Shown here piece by piece: positions 16,494 through 25,668 of a DNA stretch of 64,000 bases. The notes under the pieces are model-generated. The model had not been told where the DNA came from and ran no database searches. It saw only the letters and a list, made by a program, of their open reading frames with translations. Source of the stretch: Cellulophaga baltica (GTDB taxonomy: Bacteria > Bacteroidota > Bacteroidia > Flavobacteriales > Flavobacteriaceae); contig NZ_JAHKQN010000019.1 in the NCBI RefSeq assembly GCF_018861125.1, positions 158,849 through 222,848 on the forward strand, given 5' to 3'. Numbering within the stretch: the stretch's first letter is position 1; every line of letters starts with the position of its first letter. A program made the translations under genes and the position numbers.

Positions 16494-17780
16494 TTATAAT
16501 TTTTTAATACTCTTATTAGTTTCAGTTGTAATATTTTTAATATCATATATAACAGTGTTATTTTTTTTAAATTGAGATAAATCTAAATCTTTAAATTTGT
16601 TATGTGCCACTGCTATAACTACAGCATCGTATTTTTTTTTAGGAATCTCGTCTAATAAATTAATATTGTATTCTTTAAATGTTTCAGAATTTGATGCTAA
16701 ATAATCGTAAACATCAACGTTTATTTCATATTCTTTCAAATAATTAATAAGGTCAATTACTTTGGTGTTTCTAATATCAGGACAATTTTCCTTAAAGCTC
16801 AATCCTAGCATTAAAACATTTGAGTTTTTGATTAAAATATTATTTTTAATCATTAGCTTAATTATTTCAGAGCCAATATAAGTACTCATGCTATCATTAA
16901 TTCTTCGTCCTGCCAAAATTATTTCTGGATGATGACCCAATTCTTCTGCTTTTTGTGCTAGATAATAAGGGTCTACACCAATACAATGTCCTCCTACCAA
17001 ACCTGGTCTAAAATCTAGAAAATTCCATTTAGTTCTTGCAGTTTTTAAAACTTCATTAGTATCAATATTTAATAAATTAAAAATTTTAGATAGTTCATTG
17101 ACAAAAGCAATATTAATATCTCGTTGTGAATTTTCAATCACTTTTGCTGCTTCAGCAACTTTAATTGATGAGGCTAAGTATGTGCCAGCAGTGATTACTG
17201 ACTTGTATAAATTATCAATTTCTAATGCTGCTTTTTGTGAAGATCCTGAAGTAACTTTTAATATTTTATCTACGGTGTGTGTTTTGTCTCCTGGATTTAT
17301 TCTTTCAGGTGAATAACCTACATAAAAATCAACATTCAATTTTAAGCCTGTGTTCTTTTCTATTATTGGGACGCATTCTTCTTCTGTGACACCAGGATAT
17401 ACGGTTGATTCGTATATAATATAGTCACCTTTGTTAACAAGCTTAGATACTAACTGAGTAGCCTTATAGAGTTTTGATAAGTCTGGTTTTTTATTATGAT
17501 CTATTGGTGTTGGTACAGTTATGATATAATAATTACAATCTTTTAGCTCGTTAATGTTACTAGTGCAAAATAAACCTCTAAAATCAGAAGGGTTTTTAGT
17601 CAAAACATATTCTAAGTCTTCTGAGTTAATTTCATTTGTTAAATCAATACCTTTGTTTAACTGCGCTATTCTAGTTGGGTTGATATCGTAACCTACAACC
17701 ATATATTTCAAAGAAAAAAGTCTGCCCAATGGTAAACCGACATATCCTAAACCAATAATTCCTATTTTTATTTCTTCCAT
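16494..17780 (-). CDS. UDP-N-acetylhexosamine 6-dehydrogenase (WbpO/TviB type)
   Basis: Nucleotide-sugar dehydrogenase of 428 residues. It has IGLGYVGLPLG at 9-19, STVYPGVTEEE, and the WbpO/TviB-specific catalytic segment GGHCIGVDPYYL with C266, then GLSFKENCPDIRN. It differs from the Ugd neighbour, which has the GGSCFPKD active site. Family knowledge points to UDP-GalNAc or UDP-GlcNAc oxidation to the corresponding N-acetylhexosaminuronic acid. It is the first gene of the minus-strand precursor operon. A 3-base-loop palindrome (17788-17806) sits just ahead of its start codon. Confidence 0.9.
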   Translation of the reverse strand: MEEIKIGIIGLGYVGLPLGRLFSLKYMVVGYDINPTRIAQLNKGIDLTNEINSEDLEYVLTKNPSDFRGLFCTSNINELKDCNYYIITVPTPIDHNKKPDLSKLYKATQLVSKLVNKGDYIIYESTVYPGVTEEECVPIIEKNTGLKLNVDFYVGYSPERINPGDKTHTVDKILKVTSGSSQKAALEIDNLYKSVITAGTYLASSIKVAEAAKVIENSQRDINIAFVNELSKIFNLLNIDTNEVLKTARTKWNFLDFRPGLVGGHCIGVDPYYLAQKAEELGHHPEIILAGRRINDSMSTYIGSEIIKLMIKNNILIKNSNVLMLGLSFKENCPDIRNTKVIDLINYLKEYEINVDVYDYLASNSETFKEYNINLLDEIPKKKYDAVVIAVAHNKFKDLDLSQFKKNNTVIYDIKNITTETNKSIKKL

Positions 17781-17787
17781 TTAAGGT

Positions 17788-17806
17788 GAGTTTTAGCTTA
17801 AAACTC
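17788..17806. promoter_or_regulatory. Leader inverted repeat ahead of the precursor operon
   Basis: GAGTTTTA and TAAAACTC form a perfect 8-bp dyad around a 3-base loop, ending 7 bases before the ATG at 17780. In RNA it would form a hairpin close to the ribosome entry site. It could also be a DNA operator. Confidence 0.4.
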
Positions 17807-18033
17807 TAAATTATAAAGATTTTTAACTTTTTATTTTTATTGGCTTTTCAACACGCAAATTAATAAATAATAACTTTTAAAATAAAATTTAATCCTTAAT
17901 ATGCTTAAATATCACGCTTAATAGTAATTAAGGTCTTTAGCCGATGAATTTTTTAGTTTAGACGAAATAAACTCTTTTAATACTATAATTAGGAAAATGT
18001 TATATAGTTTTACTTTAGAAAATTTCTCAAACA

Positions 18034-19161
18034 ATGTCAAAAAACAATAAAATGTGGCTTTCTTCTCCACATATGGGAGGTGATGAACTTTCATATGTAA
18101 ATGAAGCATTTGATACAAATTGGATAGCTCCTTTGGGTCCTAATGTTAATATGTTTGAGAAAGAAATTAGTAGTTTTATTGGCAATGGAATCAACGTAGT
18201 TGCTTTAAATTCAGGAACTAGTGCGATTCATTTAGGGTTAAAAATGTTAGGAGTTGAAAAAAATGATATTGTTTTATGTCAAAGTTTTACATTTTCAGCT
18301 TCAGCAAATCCTATTCATTATTTAGGAGCAATACCGGTTTTTATTGATAGTGAAAAAGAAACATGGAATATTGATCCGGAATTAGCTGAGCAAGCTATTG
18401 TTGAATATATAGAAAAAGGGCAAAAACCAAAGGCTATAATTGCAGTTTGTTTATATGGAATGCCATATAATAGTGAAAAGCTCAATTCTATATCAGAAAA
18501 ATATGATATTCCAATATTAGAAGATAGCGCTGAAGCTCTGGGAAGTTCATATAAAGGTAATATGTGTGGTAGTTTTGGGGATATTGGTGTACTGTCTTTC
18601 AATGGGAATAAAATTATAACAACATCAGGCGGAGGAGCTTTATTGACCAAAAGTAAAAGTGTTAGCGATAAAGTTCTGTATATGGCTACACAGGCAAAAG
18701 ATGAAGAAGTTCATTATCAGCATTCAGAAATTGGTTATAATTATCGAATGAGTAATGTTCTAGCTGGAATTGGTATAGGGCAAATGAATGTTATTGAAGA
18801 TAGAGTTGAATCAAGAAGAAGGAATTATGATTTTTATAAAAAATCATTAAGTCATTTAAAAGATATAACTTTTTTAGATGAACCTAAAGATTATTATTCT
18901 AATCGTTGGTTAACATGTATTTTAACAAATTCATTTAAAAAAAGAGAGGAAATTAGAGAAGCATTATTAATTGAGAATATAGAATCTAGGCCTTTATGGA
19001 AACCGATGCATTTACAACCTGTCTTTTCTGAAAGTGATTCTTATACGAATGGAGTTTCAGATGATTTATTTGATAAAGGCTTGTGTTTACCTAGTGGTTC
19101 TAATTTATCAAAAACAGATTTGCAAAGGGTAATAAACTGCATAATTAAAATTTGTAAATAA
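18034..19161 (+). CDS. DegT/DnrJ/EryC1/StrS aminotransferase (PglE-like)
   Basis: PLP-dependent sugar aminotransferase, 375 residues. The N-terminal WLSSPHMGGDELSYVNEAF ... NWIAPLGPN segment is typical of the PglE-like group found in Bacteroidota polysaccharide loci. The PLP lysine is K193 in SFNGNKIITTSGGG, and the NSGTSAIHLGL phosphate-binding motif is present. It would aminate the 4-keto sugar produced by the PglF/WbpM-like dehydratase encoded next, giving UDP-4-amino-4,6-dideoxy-GlcNAc. It opens the plus-strand operon, and the next gene starts directly after its stop with no gap. Whether the product is then N-acetylated is not shown by this gene. Confidence 0.9.
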   Translation: MSKNNKMWLSSPHMGGDELSYVNEAFDTNWIAPLGPNVNMFEKEISSFIGNGINVVALNSGTSAIHLGLKMLGVEKNDIVLCQSFTFSASANPIHYLGAIPVFIDSEKETWNIDPELAEQAIVEYIEKGQKPKAIIAVCLYGMPYNSEKLNSISEKYDIPILEDSAEALGSSYKGNMCGSFGDIGVLSFNGNKIITTSGGGALLTKSKSVSDKVLYMATQAKDEEVHYQHSEIGYNYRMSNVLAGIGIGQMNVIEDRVESRRRNYDFYKKSLSHLKDITFLDEPKDYYSNRWLTCILTNSFKKREEIREALLIENIESRPLWKPMHLQPVFSESDSYTNGVSDDLFDKGLCLPSGSNLSKTDLQRVINCIIKICK

Positions 19162-21078
19162 ATGTTGAAAAAATATATAATTGATAAATCAGTTAAATAT
19201 GCATCACAATGGCTAGTATTAATTATAGATGTAATTATTGTTTGCTTTTCATTTTTGTTGTCTTATATAATTTTATTTAATCTTACTTTAGGTTTTGATC
19301 TCCATAAGTTATTTATACAATTACCTATTGTTTCAGGGTTATCGTTAATTTCTTTTTTAATAATTGGATCTTATAAAGGTGTGGTTAGACATACAGGTGT
19401 AAGAGATGTATATAATATTTTTAATGCAATATGTCTCTTTAGTATATTTATGATACTTATAGTAGTTGGCAATAGAAAGTTAAACTTTATGGATGACTTT
19501 ACTATCCCATTGACAATAATTATAATTCATAGCTTATTAAGCTTTATAGGGTTAACTTCTTCAAGATATTTTTTCAAAGCTTTTTTTGACACTTATATAA
19601 TTGCAGGTTCTAAATACGTCAAAAACGTTATAATTTATGGAGCAGGGGACTCTGGAATTATTTCGCATAACGCACTTACAAATAGCACGAAAAATAAGGT
19701 GAAAGTAACAGGCTATTTTGATGATGATAAGAAGAAGATTGGTAAATTAATTAATGGCGTAGAGGTATATGATGGAAAAAAAATATCTGAGAGTTTTCTT
19801 CTTAAACATGACATTTCAGAAATAATATTTTCTATTCAAAATATTAGTAATAGTAAATTAAGAGAATTAGTAGAAGGGTTGGTTGATTATCCTGTACTAG
19901 TTAAAATTGTACCTCCAGTAGAAGATTGGATTAATGGAGAATTGAAAGATTTTCAAATAAAACAAATACAAATTGAAGATTTACTTAACCGAGACACAAT
20001 TAATATTGAAAACTCAAAAATAGGAGAAGAACTTAAAAATAAAGTAATATTAGTTTCAGGAGGAGCAGGTTCAATTGGAAGTGAGTTAGTTCGACAAATA
20101 TGTACTTACGATTATAAATCTCTGATCGTTGTAGATCAGGCTGAATCTGCTTTATATGATTTGCAGCAAGAATTAAAACAAAATGGATTTCATAATTTTA
20201 TTCCTATTGTAGGCGATATTAGAGATAAACAAAGAATGAATGCCATATTCGAAGAATATTCTTTCAATATTGTATTTCATGCGGCTGCATATAAGCACGT
20301 TCCGTTAATGGAAAATAACACTTATGAGGCGGTAAAAATAAACGTTTCCGGAACAAAAAATTTAGCAGATTTATCAGGTGATTTTAAAGTTGATAAATTT
20401 ATATTTATTTCGACTGACAAGGCTGTAAATCCTACAAATGTAATGGGAGCAACGAAGAGGGTTGCGGAAATGTATATTAGTTGTGCGGAAAACATGTATG
20501 ATACTAAATTTATCACTACTCGTTTTGGAAATGTAATTGGATCGAATGGATCAGTAATACCTTTATTTAAAAAACAAATTGATCAAGGAGGGCCACTTAC
20601 ATTAACACATAAGGATGTAACACGTTATTTTATGACAATACCTGAAGCCTCTCAATTAGTTTTGGAAGCTGGTGCAATGGGTAATGGAGGCGAAATTTTT
20701 ATATTTGATATGGGGGAATCTATAAAAATTTATGACTTAGCTAAGAATATGATTAAATTATCAGGCTTGCGTTATCCAGAGGATATTGATATTAATGTAG
20801 TGGGTTTAAGGCCGGGAGAAAAATTATATGAAGAATTGTTAGCAACTGGTGAAAATACTTTACCTACATATCATAAAAAAATTATGATTAGTAAAATTAG
20901 AGAGTTAGATATTGTAGCTACTAAAACGAAAATCGAGGAATTGTGCTTGAGTAATATGTATTTAGAGGACAATACACTTAATTTAATTAAAAATATAGTT
21001 CCAGAATATAAATCAAAAAACTCTTACATTTGTGATGATAAAGTAGAGTCAAATAATTTACCTTCAAAAGTTATATAA
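19162..21078 (+). CDS. Membrane-bound UDP-GlcNAc 4,6-dehydratase (PglF/WbpM/CapD-like)
   Basis: A 638-residue enzyme with four N-terminal transmembrane segments (about residues 15-130), a CoA-binding-like Rossmann domain (NVIIYGAGDSGII near 155) and a C-terminal SDR domain starting VILVSGGAGSIGSELV near 295. The segment STDKAVNPTNVMGATKR shows the Met-x3-Lys pair used by this family in place of Tyr-x3-Lys, which supports C4,C6-dehydration of UDP-GlcNAc. With the adjacent aminotransferase it forms the first two steps to a bacillosamine-type sugar. Its start codon follows the aminotransferase stop directly. It is followed 33 bases later by the Wza-like export gene. Confidence 0.92.
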   Translation: MLKKYIIDKSVKYASQWLVLIIDVIIVCFSFLLSYIILFNLTLGFDLHKLFIQLPIVSGLSLISFLIIGSYKGVVRHTGVRDVYNIFNAICLFSIFMILIVVGNRKLNFMDDFTIPLTIIIIHSLLSFIGLTSSRYFFKAFFDTYIIAGSKYVKNVIIYGAGDSGIISHNALTNSTKNKVKVTGYFDDDKKKIGKLINGVEVYDGKKISESFLLKHDISEIIFSIQNISNSKLRELVEGLVDYPVLVKIVPPVEDWINGELKDFQIKQIQIEDLLNRDTINIENSKIGEELKNKVILVSGGAGSIGSELVRQICTYDYKSLIVVDQAESALYDLQQELKQNGFHNFIPIVGDIRDKQRMNAIFEEYSFNIVFHAAAYKHVPLMENNTYEAVKINVSGTKNLADLSGDFKVDKFIFISTDKAVNPTNVMGATKRVAEMYISCAENMYDTKFITTRFGNVIGSNGSVIPLFKKQIDQGGPLTLTHKDVTRYFMTIPEASQLVLEAGAMGNGGEIFIFDMGESIKIYDLAKNMIKLSGLRYPEDIDINVVGLRPGEKLYEELLATGENTLPTYHKKIMISKIRELDIVATKTKIEELCLSNMYLEDNTLNLIKNIVPEYKSKNSYICDDKVESNNLPSKVI

Positions 21079-21111
21079 ATAAATAACCATTTTTAAGAAT
21101 AAATAACAGTT

Positions 21112-21864
21112 ATGAATAAATTCTTTTCTTTTTTAATTATTGTAATATTCCTTTCTTCTTGTGGATCTAAGAAAGATGTAGTTTACTTTCAAGATTCTCC
21201 AGATTTTGAAACAATTGTGAATGAAAGCAAAAATGTTAATAAATTTAAAGTCGATGATGTTGTCGAAATTAATGTTTCAACATTAAACGATTTAGCAAGT
21301 AAGCCATTTAATTTGTACAAAGGTTCAGAAACTGTAGGTACAAGGCCTGAACAGTTAGATTATATTATAGATAACCAAGGAAATATTGATTTTCCAGTTT
21401 TAGGAGCAGTTAATATTGTTGGCTTAACTTCAGAAGAAGCTAAAATTAAAATTAAAACTCTATTAGAAGAATATATAAAAGATCCAATTGTAAACATCAG
21501 GTTAAAAAATTTCACAGTTACAATATTAGGCGAGGTTTCTAGACCAGGAACTTATCCAGTTAATGGAGAGCAAATCACAGTACTAGAAGCTTTAGGTTTA
21601 GCTGGTGATATGACTATAAAAGGTAAGAGAGAAAATGTTTTAGTTATTAGAGAATTTCAAGGCACTAAAGTTTCTACTCGTATTAATTTATTATCTAAAG
21701 ATTTTTTAAACTCTCCTGTTTATTATCTAACTCAAAATGATGTAATTTATGTTGAACCAAACAAGTCTGCAATAACTTCAGCACAGTTAGATAATAGAGC
21801 GAGCATAGCTATATCAATAGCTTCGGTTTTAATTACTTCAACTGTATTGATATTAGTGAATTAA
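21112..21864 (+). CDS. Wza-like polysaccharide export lipoprotein
   Basis: A 250-residue lipoprotein: the signal peptide ends in FLSSC and is followed by GSKKDVVYFQD, typical of Bacteroidota Wza relatives. The polysaccharide export domain (about 40-125) is followed by an SLBB-type domain (VTILGEVSRPGTYPV near 140). A hydrophobic C-terminal segment (about 228-249) may be the outer-membrane helix. It should form the outer-membrane exit pore for the polysaccharide, working with the Wzc-like kinase encoded 86 bases downstream. Confidence 0.9.
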   Translation: MNKFFSFLIIVIFLSSCGSKKDVVYFQDSPDFETIVNESKNVNKFKVDDVVEINVSTLNDLASKPFNLYKGSETVGTRPEQLDYIIDNQGNIDFPVLGAVNIVGLTSEEAKIKIKTLLEEYIKDPIVNIRLKNFTVTILGEVSRPGTYPVNGEQITVLEALGLAGDMTIKGKRENVLVIREFQGTKVSTRINLLSKDFLNSPVYYLTQNDVIYVEPNKSAITSAQLDNRASIAISIASVLITSTVLILVN

Positions 21865-21950
21865 TTAATTTGTTTTTTTACTTTAATTTCAAATACTTTT
21901 CTAAAGTACCTAGTGAAGTGTAATTATAATTTTTTTAATAAATAATTCAG

Positions 21951-24311
21951 ATGATTAATAATGAATTAAAAGAATCAATTTCATTATATTTAAAATATTG
22001 GAAATGGTTTTTGTTGTCAATGATTATTACAATGATTATTGCAATAATTTATTTAAGGTATGCTCAAGAAGAATATGCAGTAGCTGCTAAAATCCAATTA
22101 ATCGAGGATAAAGGTTCCAGTTCGGGTGGAATGGATGTATTCCAAGATTTGGGCATGTTTTCAGGAGGTAATACAAATGTTATAGATGAAATTAATGTAA
22201 TTGGATCTAGAGCAAATTTCTTTGAAGTTTTTGAAGAGCTAAAGCTTAATACTAAAATTTATTCAGAAGGTAGAATACGTGATACAGAGTTATATTCTAA
22301 GCCTCCTTTAAAATTTACTTTTATAGGTGAAGATTCGCTTATGTTTAAAAAAGATTTAACAATCTATTTAAATATAAAATCTGGAACTGATTTTACATAC
22401 ACTTTTGATGAAGATTTACCTAATAAAAAATCTTCTTTTGGAAAAACTATTAAATCTGAAGTTGGAGATATAGTTGTTACTCCAAATGAAGAAATTTTTA
22501 AAAGTTATATAGGAAAACCTTTAAGAATTGAAATTGTGCCATCTGAACTATTGTATTTAAGTTATAATTCAAAAGTTTCAATTACTCCAGATAGTGAAAA
22601 TTCTGAAATAATTAATTTTTCTTTAAAAGATCCTGTTCAAGAAAAAGGTAGAAATATTTTAAATAAATTAATTGAAGTTTATAATAGAAATGGAATAGAA
22701 GAAAAGAAAACTATTGCGGATAAGACTTCAAATTTTATCAATGACCGAATTACAAAAATTGGAGAAGAATTAAGTGGAGTTGATGAAACTGCCGAAAATT
22801 TTAAGTCAGAAAGAGGTTTAACTGATATTTCTTCTGAAGCAAATATTAATTTGAATATTGGTGCAGCAAATCAACAAGAGTTAATGAATGCTAATACACA
22901 ATATCAAATTGCTTCATCAATGAAAGATTTGGTAGATACCCAAAATGGATATGAAGTGTTACCATCAAACTTGGGCTTGTCTGATCCTTCCATTGCAAGT
23001 ACGACTGCAAAGTATAATGAATTAGTGTTAGAGAGAAATCGACTTTTGAAGAGTTCTACAGAAAAAAGTCCAATAATTCAAAATTTAGATCAAGAGCTTT
23101 CAAGCTTAAAAACGAGCATGAAAAGTAGTTTAAGTAGCGTTACTAATAATTTGGGGCTACAAGTTAATAGTTTGAGTAACCAAAGATCTAAAATTAATTC
23201 TAAAATTTATTCAGCGCCTAAAAATGAAAGGTTGTTAAGAGATATTACAAGACAGCAACAAACATCAGAGGCCTTATATCTATATTTATTACAAAAAAGA
23301 GAAGAGGCTCAAATAACTTTTGCTTCATCAGAACCAAATTCAAAAGTTATTGATGCAGCATATAATAATGGAATTTTTCCAGTATCTCCGAAAAATAAAA
23401 TTATTTATTTAGCTAGTTTGATAATAGGTTTTATTATCCCATTTTCATTTATCTATTTAAAAGATTTATTGGATAATAAAATTTCAAATAAAACAAGTTT
23501 AGAAGGTATTCTTAAAAATACCCCTGTTTTAGCCGAACTTCCAAAATTATCTAAGAAAAACTCTAAAATGGTGCTTAAAGATGATAGATCTGTTTTAGCA
23601 GAGTCTTTAAGAATTTTAAGGACCAATTTAGATTACTTAATGAAATCTAAAAAAACACCCGGAAAAAATAATATTATTTATGTAACATCAAGTGTATCTG
23701 GTGAAGGAAAAACCTTTTTGTCTTCCAACTTGTCAATGATATTATCAAATACAGGAAAAAAAGTATTGCTTATTGGAGCTGATATTAGAAACCCTAAGAT
23801 ATACTCATTTTTCGATGATAAAAACTCTAAAATTGATAGTTTGAATAAAACTAATCAAAGAGGAGAATTAGGACTTACAGAATATTTATACGATAAAAAC
23901 ATTTCAACTAGTGATATTGTTAAACCATTATTAGTACATGATAATACTATTGATGTTATTTATTCAGGTAAAATTCCGCCTAACCCTGCGGAATTATTAA
24001 TGAGTGAACGTTTAAAAGAACTTATGGGTGAAGTTTCTGAAACGTATGATTATGTAATTGTCGATACAGCACCTCTAATGGTAGTGTCTGATACATTAAC
24101 AATTAGTCAATACGCAGATCATATTATTTACGTGACTAGAGCAGGTGTGACTGAAATTGATGTTATTAATTTCCCTATGAAATTACAAGAAGAAGGAAAA
24201 CTTCACAATTTATCGTTTGTTGTAAATGACGTTAAAGAAAGTAATTTAGGTTATGGTGGTAAGTACGGCTATGGTTATGGGAAAACCATGAAAAAATGGT
24301 GGAAGTTCTAA
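21951..24311 (+). CDS. Wzc-like BY-kinase and polysaccharide co-polymerase
   Basis: A 786-residue inner-membrane tyrosine autokinase controlling capsule chain length and export. The first transmembrane segment is near 18-37 (YWKWFLLSMIITMII) and the second near 485-503. Between them lies the periplasmic coiled-coil domain. The cytoplasmic kinase domain has Walker A SGEGKT at 583-588, an A' motif in LLIGADIRNPK and Walker B IVDTAPL. The C-terminus ends in a tyrosine cluster (GYGGKYGYGYGKT), the usual autophosphorylation tail. A CpsB-type phosphatase is encoded convergently next to it, completing the usual pair. Confidence 0.94.
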   Translation: MINNELKESISLYLKYWKWFLLSMIITMIIAIIYLRYAQEEYAVAAKIQLIEDKGSSSGGMDVFQDLGMFSGGNTNVIDEINVIGSRANFFEVFEELKLNTKIYSEGRIRDTELYSKPPLKFTFIGEDSLMFKKDLTIYLNIKSGTDFTYTFDEDLPNKKSSFGKTIKSEVGDIVVTPNEEIFKSYIGKPLRIEIVPSELLYLSYNSKVSITPDSENSEIINFSLKDPVQEKGRNILNKLIEVYNRNGIEEKKTIADKTSNFINDRITKIGEELSGVDETAENFKSERGLTDISSEANINLNIGAANQQELMNANTQYQIASSMKDLVDTQNGYEVLPSNLGLSDPSIASTTAKYNELVLERNRLLKSSTEKSPIIQNLDQELSSLKTSMKSSLSSVTNNLGLQVNSLSNQRSKINSKIYSAPKNERLLRDITRQQQTSEALYLYLLQKREEAQITFASSEPNSKVIDAAYNNGIFPVSPKNKIIYLASLIIGFIIPFSFIYLKDLLDNKISNKTSLEGILKNTPVLAELPKLSKKNSKMVLKDDRSVLAESLRILRTNLDYLMKSKKTPGKNNIIYVTSSVSGEGKTFLSSNLSMILSNTGKKVLLIGADIRNPKIYSFFDDKNSKIDSLNKTNQRGELGLTEYLYDKNISTSDIVKPLLVHDNTIDVIYSGKIPPNPAELLMSERLKELMGEVSETYDYVIVDTAPLMVVSDTLTISQYADHIIYVTRAGVTEIDVINFPMKLQEEGKLHNLSFVVNDVKESNLGYGGKYGYGYGKTMKKWWKF

Positions 24312-24322
24312 ATAATGAAATA

Positions 24323-24357
24323 AAAAAAAGCTGTATGAAAATCATACAGCTTTTTTT
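24323..24357. terminator. Bidirectional terminator between wzc-like and phosphatase genes
   Basis: A 16-bp perfect stem: seven A-T pairs plus GCTGTATGA/TCATACAGC with a 3-base loop. The T-run on each strand fits termination of both convergent genes. Confidence 0.9.
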
Positions 24358-24358
24358 A

Positions 24359-25099
24359 TTAATAAAAGTTATAAATATTTTTTTCTATAATAGGTTCAAT
24401 TTGATCTGCAATTTTTGTTGTAATCTTAATGCCTTTTAAGGCATTTAATTGTCTCATATTATGGATGTCAGAACCCACAAAATCATACATGCCTTTATCT
24501 AAAAGTTTCAAAGCGCATTTATTTGTTTCTTTACCGTAATATTCGCCTAAGGATAGTAGGTTTAATTGAAACATAATTCCATTTTTTTTATAAGTTGCAT
24601 ATTTACTGCTATTATGTAAATAACCATACCTTTCCGGGTGTGCTAATATTGGAAATAAATTTTTACTTCCAATATTATTTATTGCATTATTAAAGTTTAT
24701 TGAAGGCTGTAAATATGACATCTCAACCAGTAAATATTTCTTTCTTAAGGGCAGAATTTTTGACTCATTTAATATCAAATCAAAATTAGCATCAATCATA
24801 TGCTCAGCGGCATAATCTAAATAAGTTTTGCTAAGGTCTTTGTGCTGTTTTAATTCATTTTTTAAAGCTGTGAAAGCTTCATGAATGGTTTCTGGAGTAT
24901 TTGGGTAATAATTATCCATTACATGCGGTGTAGCTATGAAATTAGTAACACCAAATTCTGAAAACTCTTTAATTAACTGGATTGATTCATCAACGGTTTT
25001 GGCGCCATCATCAATACCTGGTAATATATGATTATGAATATCAACTAAGTTTTTTAGATAATCAATTAAGAATTTTTTTTTATTAAAAATATTAAACAT
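24359..25099 (-). CDS. CpsB/YwqE-type tyrosine-protein phosphatase (PHP domain)
   Basis: A metal-dependent PHP-family phosphatase of 246 residues, predicted to dephosphorylate the C-terminal tyrosines of the Wzc-like kinase in the cytoplasm. The metal-binding motif DIHNHILPGIDDG is at residues 20-32, followed by ATPHV, LAHPERYGY and FVGSDIHN, all typical of the CpsB/CapC/YwqE group. The gene is convergent with the kinase gene and separated from it by a bidirectional terminator. Its own candidate promoter box lies 18 bases upstream. Confidence 0.92.
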   Translation of the reverse strand: MFNIFNKKKFLIDYLKNLVDIHNHILPGIDDGAKTVDESIQLIKEFSEFGVTNFIATPHVMDNYYPNTPETIHEAFTALKNELKQHKDLSKTYLDYAAEHMIDANFDLILNESKILPLRKKYLLVEMSYLQPSINFNNAINNIGSKNLFPILAHPERYGYLHNSSKYATYKKNGIMFQLNLLSLGEYYGKETNKCALKLLDKGMYDFVGSDIHNMRQLNALKGIKITTKIADQIEPIIEKNIYNFY

Positions 25100-25116
25100 G
25101 TAATTTAATTTTTAAG

Positions 25117-25124
25117 CAAAAATA
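25117..25124 (-). promoter_or_regulatory. Candidate -7 box for the phosphatase gene
   Basis: Reads TATTTTTG on the minus strand, a full TAnnTTTG match, 17 bases between it and the start codon at 25099. No clear -33 element was found. Confidence 0.4.
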
Positions 25125-25148
25125 CCTTATAAATAGTTTTAGTAGCAT

Positions 25149-25156
25149 TATTTTTG
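25149..25156 (+). promoter_or_regulatory. Candidate -7 box for the small membrane protein gene
   Basis: Reads TATTTTTG, the same octamer as the divergent box at 25117-25124. It ends 14 bases before the GTG at 25171. No clear -33 element was found. Confidence 0.4.
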
Positions 25157-25170
25157 CACAAAAAAATAAC

Positions 25171-25629
25171 GTGATTATAGATTATATTATTGCAATGCTT
25201 TGGAGTATTTCTCCTTTCGGGGAAGCCAAAGTAGGAATACCTTATGGCATGCTTAGGGGGCTAAATATTTATATCGTATTTGTCATTTGTTTAATTTCAA
25301 ATGTAATGGTTTTTCCTCTAATGATGTTTTTTTTAGATAAAGTAAACCATTATTTCTTAAAATGGAATTTTTATAAAAAGTCAGCTATTTATGTGGCTCG
25401 AAAAGCAAAAGTGGGTTCAGGTGATAAAATTAAAAAATACGGTTTTTGGGGCTTAATATTTTTTGTAATGCTTCCTGTTCCAGGTACAGGTGTTTATGCA
25501 GGTAGTATAGCTACTTACTTATTTAAAATGGATACTAAAAAAGCTTTTCTAGCAAATACAATAGGTATATTTTTCTCTTCCGCAATTGTTTGGGGTACAA
25601 CATACCTTACAATTAAAGGTTCATCGTAA
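25171..25629 (+). CDS. COG2426/small multidrug export family membrane protein
   Basis: A 152-residue integral membrane protein starting with GTG. It has four or so hydrophobic segments and the family landmarks SPFGEAKVGIPYGM near 14-27, KYGFWGLIFFVMLPVPGTGVYAGS near 90-113 and a hydrophobic C-terminus. The family name (small multidrug export protein) is historical and the substrate is unproven. The Pro-Gly-rich PVPGTG turn resembles DedA-like re-entrant loops. It is divergent from the phosphatase gene. I see no functional link to either flank. Confidence 0.8.
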   Translation: MIIDYIIAMLWSISPFGEAKVGIPYGMLRGLNIYIVFVICLISNVMVFPLMMFFLDKVNHYFLKWNFYKKSAIYVARKAKVGSGDKIKKYGFWGLIFFVMLPVPGTGVYAGSIATYLFKMDTKKAFLANTIGIFFSSAIVWGTTYLTIKGSS

Positions 25630-25656
25630 ATCTTTTTTAAATCATAAAAACAATTC

Positions 25657-25664
25657 TATCTTTG
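25657..25664 (+). promoter_or_regulatory. Candidate -7 box directly ahead of the small Cys protein gene
   Basis: TATCTTTG fully matches TAnnTTTG and ends only 4 bases before the GTG at 25669. Transcription would start at or very near the start codon, suggesting a leaderless or near-leaderless message. Confidence 0.5.
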
Positions 25665-25668
25665 TTCT

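Noticed and set aside
18318-18650. Minus-strand ORF inside the aminotransferase gene
   Set aside because: Overlaps the PLP-binding region of a well-conserved enzyme on the plus strand.
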